NCBI RefSeq assembly: GCF_019430885.1
Contig: NZ_JAHYBZ010000007.1
Location: 1-64,000 of the forward strand
Reading direction: 5' to 3'
DNA: 64,000 nt
Origin: Roseomonas alba
Lineage (GTDB): Bacteria; Pseudomonadota; Alphaproteobacteria; Acetobacterales; Acetobacteraceae
Both the position numbers and the translations under genes were made by a program. Shown in pieces: positions 61,959 to 64,000 of the stretch. The notes beneath the pieces are model-generated. The model did no database searches. It was given only the letters and a program-made list of their open reading frames with translations, and was not told the origin of the DNA. Each line of letters starts with the position of its first letter. The stretch's first letter is position 1.

Positions 61959-62872
61959 TGTCGGCGAATCCTCGGGTCGATCAGCATCTGCAGCAGGTCC
62001 ACGGCGAGGTTGGTCAGGGCGATGCCGATCGCGATGACCAGCACGCCAGCCTCGACCACCGGAACGTCGCGGTTGGAGATGCTGGTCAGCATCAGCCGGC
62101 CCACGCCGGGCCAGGCGAAGATCGTCTCGGTGATGATGGACCCGCCCATCAGCGTCCCGATCTGGATGCCGAGGAAGCTGAGCAGCGGGTTCAGGGAGAC
62201 CGGCAGCACATGGGTCAGCAGCACCCGCAGGCGCGACAGGCCCTTGGCGCGGGCGGCGATGACGAATTGCTCGCCCGACATCTCCAGCACGCTGGCGCGC
62301 GTGATGAGGACGATGTTCGGCAACAGGATGGTGGCGAGGGTGATGGCCGGCAGGATGATGTGCCGCCAGCCGCCGGCGCCCGAGGTCGGCAGCCAGCCGA
62401 GGTTGAGCGCAAAGAGCTGGATCAGCAGGATGCCGAGCCAGAAACTCGGCATGGACTGGCCCGCCACGGCGAGGGAGGAGATGACGAGATCCGCGAGCCG
62501 GTCGCGCCACACCGCGCAGACCAGCCCGAGGGTAACGCCGAGCACGATGGCGAGAAGCAGCCCGGTCCCCGCCAGTTGCAGGGTGCCGCCCAGGCGCTGC
62601 AGCACGGTCTGGAGGGCCGGCTCGTTGAATTGCAGGGACTGTCCGAAATCACCCTGCACCAGGTCGCGCAGGAAGATCAGGAACTGGACCGGGATCGGCT
62701 CGTCGAGATGCAGCTTCTCGGTCAGGGCGGCCACCTGCTCGGGCGTCGAGGTGACGTCGAGGAAGATGTCCACCGGATTGCCCGTGAGGCGCAGCACCAC
62801 GAAGGTGACCATCACCACGAGGAACAGGGAGAGCGGCAGGATCACCAGCCGCCGCGCAGCATAGGCAAGCAC
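61955..62872 (-). CDS. ABC transporter permease, DppB/OppB type
   Basis: A 305-residue permease. TM1 (about 10-30) with Arg-Arg-Leu-Val-Ile-Leu-Pro-Leu, then Leu-His-Leu-Asp-Glu-Pro-Ile-Pro-Val-Gln, Gly-Asp-Phe-Gly-Gln-Ser-Leu and the EAA loop Ala-Ala-Arg-Ala-Lys-Gly-Leu-Ser-Arg. Six TM helices in total. Lies 16 bases after the solute-binding protein gene. Confidence 0.94.
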   Translation of the reverse strand: MLAYAARRLVILPLSLFLVVMVTFVVLRLTGNPVDIFLDVTSTPEQVAALTEKLHLDEPIPVQFLIFLRDLVQGDFGQSLQFNEPALQTVLQRLGGTLQLAGTGLLLAIVLGVTLGLVCAVWRDRLADLVISSLAVAGQSMPSFWLGILLIQLFALNLGWLPTSGAGGWRHIILPAITLATILLPNIVLITRASVLEMSGEQFVIAARAKGLSRLRVLLTHVLPVSLNPLLSFLGIQIGTLMGGSIITETIFAWPGVGRLMLTSISNRDVPVVEAGVLVIAIGIALTNLAVDLLQMLIDPRIRRH

Positions 62873-62888
62873 TGTCGCTCTCCACCCC

Positions 62889-64000
62889 TCAGGCGATGTC
62901 CGCTGCGGCGAGGCGCAGGATCTTGTCCGAGGCGGCGCCGAAGCCGGTCACCTTCTTGTTCACGGCATAGAGGCTCGGCAGCCCGAACAGGAACATGGCC
63001 GGGTTCTCAGCGTGCAGGATCTCCATCATGCGGTGATAGGCGCGCTCCCGCGCCTCCTGGTCATTGGTCGAGCGCGCCTCGACGAAGAGGCGCTCATACT
63101 CGTCGTTCTTCCAGACCGAGCGGCGGCTTCCCTCGGTGAACCAGACCGCCGCGAAATCGGCATCGCCCAGGCTGTACCAGCCGATCATGTACATCGGGCC
63201 CGCCCGCTGGGCGCGCTGCATCTGCGTCCAGACGCCGCCCTCCACGACGTTGACCGTGGCGTTGACGCCGATGTTGGACAGCATGCCGGCAGCCGCGTTG
63301 CAGATATCCACGTCGGACAGGTACTTGCCCGACTGCGTGGCGATCGGGATCGGCGTGCGGAAGTTGAAGCCGGCTTCCCGCAGCATCGCCTTGGCCTTGT
63401 CCGGATCGAAGGGCCGCGGCTTGAGCGCCGGGTTGAAGCCGAAGGTGGTCGAGGTGAGCAATTGCCCCTGCAGCAGTTCGCCGCGGCCCTTCAGCAATTC
63501 CCGGCGGATCGCCTCCTTGTCGATGGCGTAGTCGAAGGCTTCCCGCACCTTCGGGTTGTTGAAGGGCGGCACGCGCACGTCGTAGGTCAGGATGAGCCCG
63601 ACGCTGGAGACGATCTCGTCGAGCTTGGCGACCGAGGAGCTCTCGACCTGCGGGATCAGGTCGATCGGCACTTCCTCGATGATGTGCGTCTCGCCGGCGA
63701 CGAGGGAGGCGATGCGCGTGCCGGGGTCCGGGATCTCCCGGACGATGATGCGATCCACCTTCGGCGCGCCGCCCCAATAGTCCTTGTTCGCGGTCAGCTC
63801 GTAGCGGTCGCCCGGGACCCAGCGCTGGAAGACGAAGGGGCCTGTGCCCATCGGCCGGGCCGCGAGGCCGTCGAAGCCGACGCGCTCAAAATACGCCTTG
63901 CTCTGGATCTGGATGTTGGTCAGGCCCTGTAGGATCGTCGGGAAGACAGCGCGCGCCGTGAGATTCAGCGTGTACTTGTCCACCACGGTCGCCTGGGTGA
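62889..64000 (-). CDS. Solute-binding protein of a Dpp/Opp-type transporter (SBP_bac_5), truncated
   Basis: The last about 370 codons of a family-5 periplasmic binding protein; the frame is open to the right edge, so the N-terminus with signal peptide lies outside. Seen are Arg-Pro-Met-Gly-Thr-Gly-Pro-Phe-Val-Phe, Tyr-Trp-Gly-Gly-Ala-Pro-Lys-Val-Asp, and Asn-Asn-Pro-Lys-Val-Arg-Glu-Ala-Phe-Asp-Tyr-Ala-Ile-Asp, all family markers. It delivers a peptide-like or opine-like ligand, perhaps the substrate of the FMN monooxygenase, to the two permeases downstream. Confidence 0.95.
   Translation of the reverse strand, partial: TQATVVDKYTLNLTARAVFPTILQGLTNIQIQSKAYFERVGFDGLAARPMGTGPFVFQRWVPGDRYELTANKDYWGGAPKVDRIIVREIPDPGTRIASLVAGETHIIEEVPIDLIPQVESSSVAKLDEIVSSVGLILTYDVRVPPFNNPKVREAFDYAIDKEAIRRELLKGRGELLQGQLLTSTTFGFNPALKPRPFDPDKAKAMLREAGFNFRTPIPIATQSGKYLSDVDICNAAAGMLSNIGVNATVNVVEGGVWTQMQRAQRAGPMYMIGWYSLGDADFAAVWFTEGSRRSVWKNDEYERLFVEARSTNDQEARERAYHRMMEILHAENPAMFLFGLPSLYAVNKKVTGFGAASDKILRLAAADIA

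Noticed and set aside
61086..62510. Extended permease frame to 62510
   Set aside because: The first 180 codons overlap the DppB-type gene and are Arg/His-rich; start set at 61958.

Overview
The window looks like a chromosome segment of a GC-rich alphaproteobacterium, most likely a member of the Acetobacteraceae (Roseomonas-like). This is an inference. It rests on the very high GC, alphaproteobacterial-type GapR and GcrA homologues in the phage, a Bug/TctC solute-binding protein and a DUF3141 (PHA-synthase-like) protein among the host genes.

Positions 1 to about 38.2 kb are one prophage whose left end lies outside the window. From 1 to 18.8 kb, on the minus strand, is a late region. It has a lambda-type head and packaging module (terminase small and large, gpW, portal, S49 protease with nested scaffold, decoration, capsid E, FII-like connector). 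Joined to it is a Mu-type contractile tail (terminator, sheath, tube, frameshifted chaperone, tape measure, gp43 to gp48-like baseplate). Two plus-strand cargo genes interrupt the tail module. From 19 to 27.8 kb, also minus, is a replication and regulation module: initiator-like protein with iteron-like repeats, AAA+ ATPase, GapR-RMF-like fusion, DnaB, DNA methyltransferase, GcrA-like and CII-like proteins. From 28 to 29.9 kb is a small accessory island with a secreted protein and a tandem-WYL lipoprotein. At 29.9 to 30.8 kb is the immunity region, with divergent Cro-like and CI-like genes and two identical-architecture operators. From 30.8 to 38.1 kb, on the plus strand, is a tightly overlapping run of about 20 small early genes ending in an excisionase-like gene and a tyrosine integrase. 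The integrase stops 16 bases before a tRNA-Gly(CCC) gene, the apparent right border.

From 38.2 kb to the right edge is host chromosome. It holds small secreted proteins; a DUF3141 alpha/beta hydrolase with a divergent small basic protein; an RTX calcium-binding protein; a hybrid histidine kinase with one co-transcribed and one divergent OmpR-type regulator; and a globin. Next come a Bug receptor/class II aldolase/LysR/amidohydrolase catabolic cluster and an ABC export operon (fusion protein, FtsX-like permease, ATPase). The right end has small exported proteins, a DUF4410-type lipoprotein, an ECF sigma/anti-sigma/sensor operon, and an NtaA-like FMN monooxygenase next to a Dpp/Opp-type transporter cut by the right edge.

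The most interesting points are an exact T TTT TTC slippery site in the tail chaperone gene, iterated ACATCTAGGGGC sites ahead of the terminase genes, and an iteron/AT-rich candidate replication origin inside the initiator gene. Also notable are the phage GapR/methyltransferase/GcrA set that mimics the alphaproteobacterial cell-cycle circuit, duplicated operator-promoters around the repressor, and the WYL lipoprotein. No CRISPR array, rRNA or insertion sequence was seen. No lysis genes were recognised in this window.
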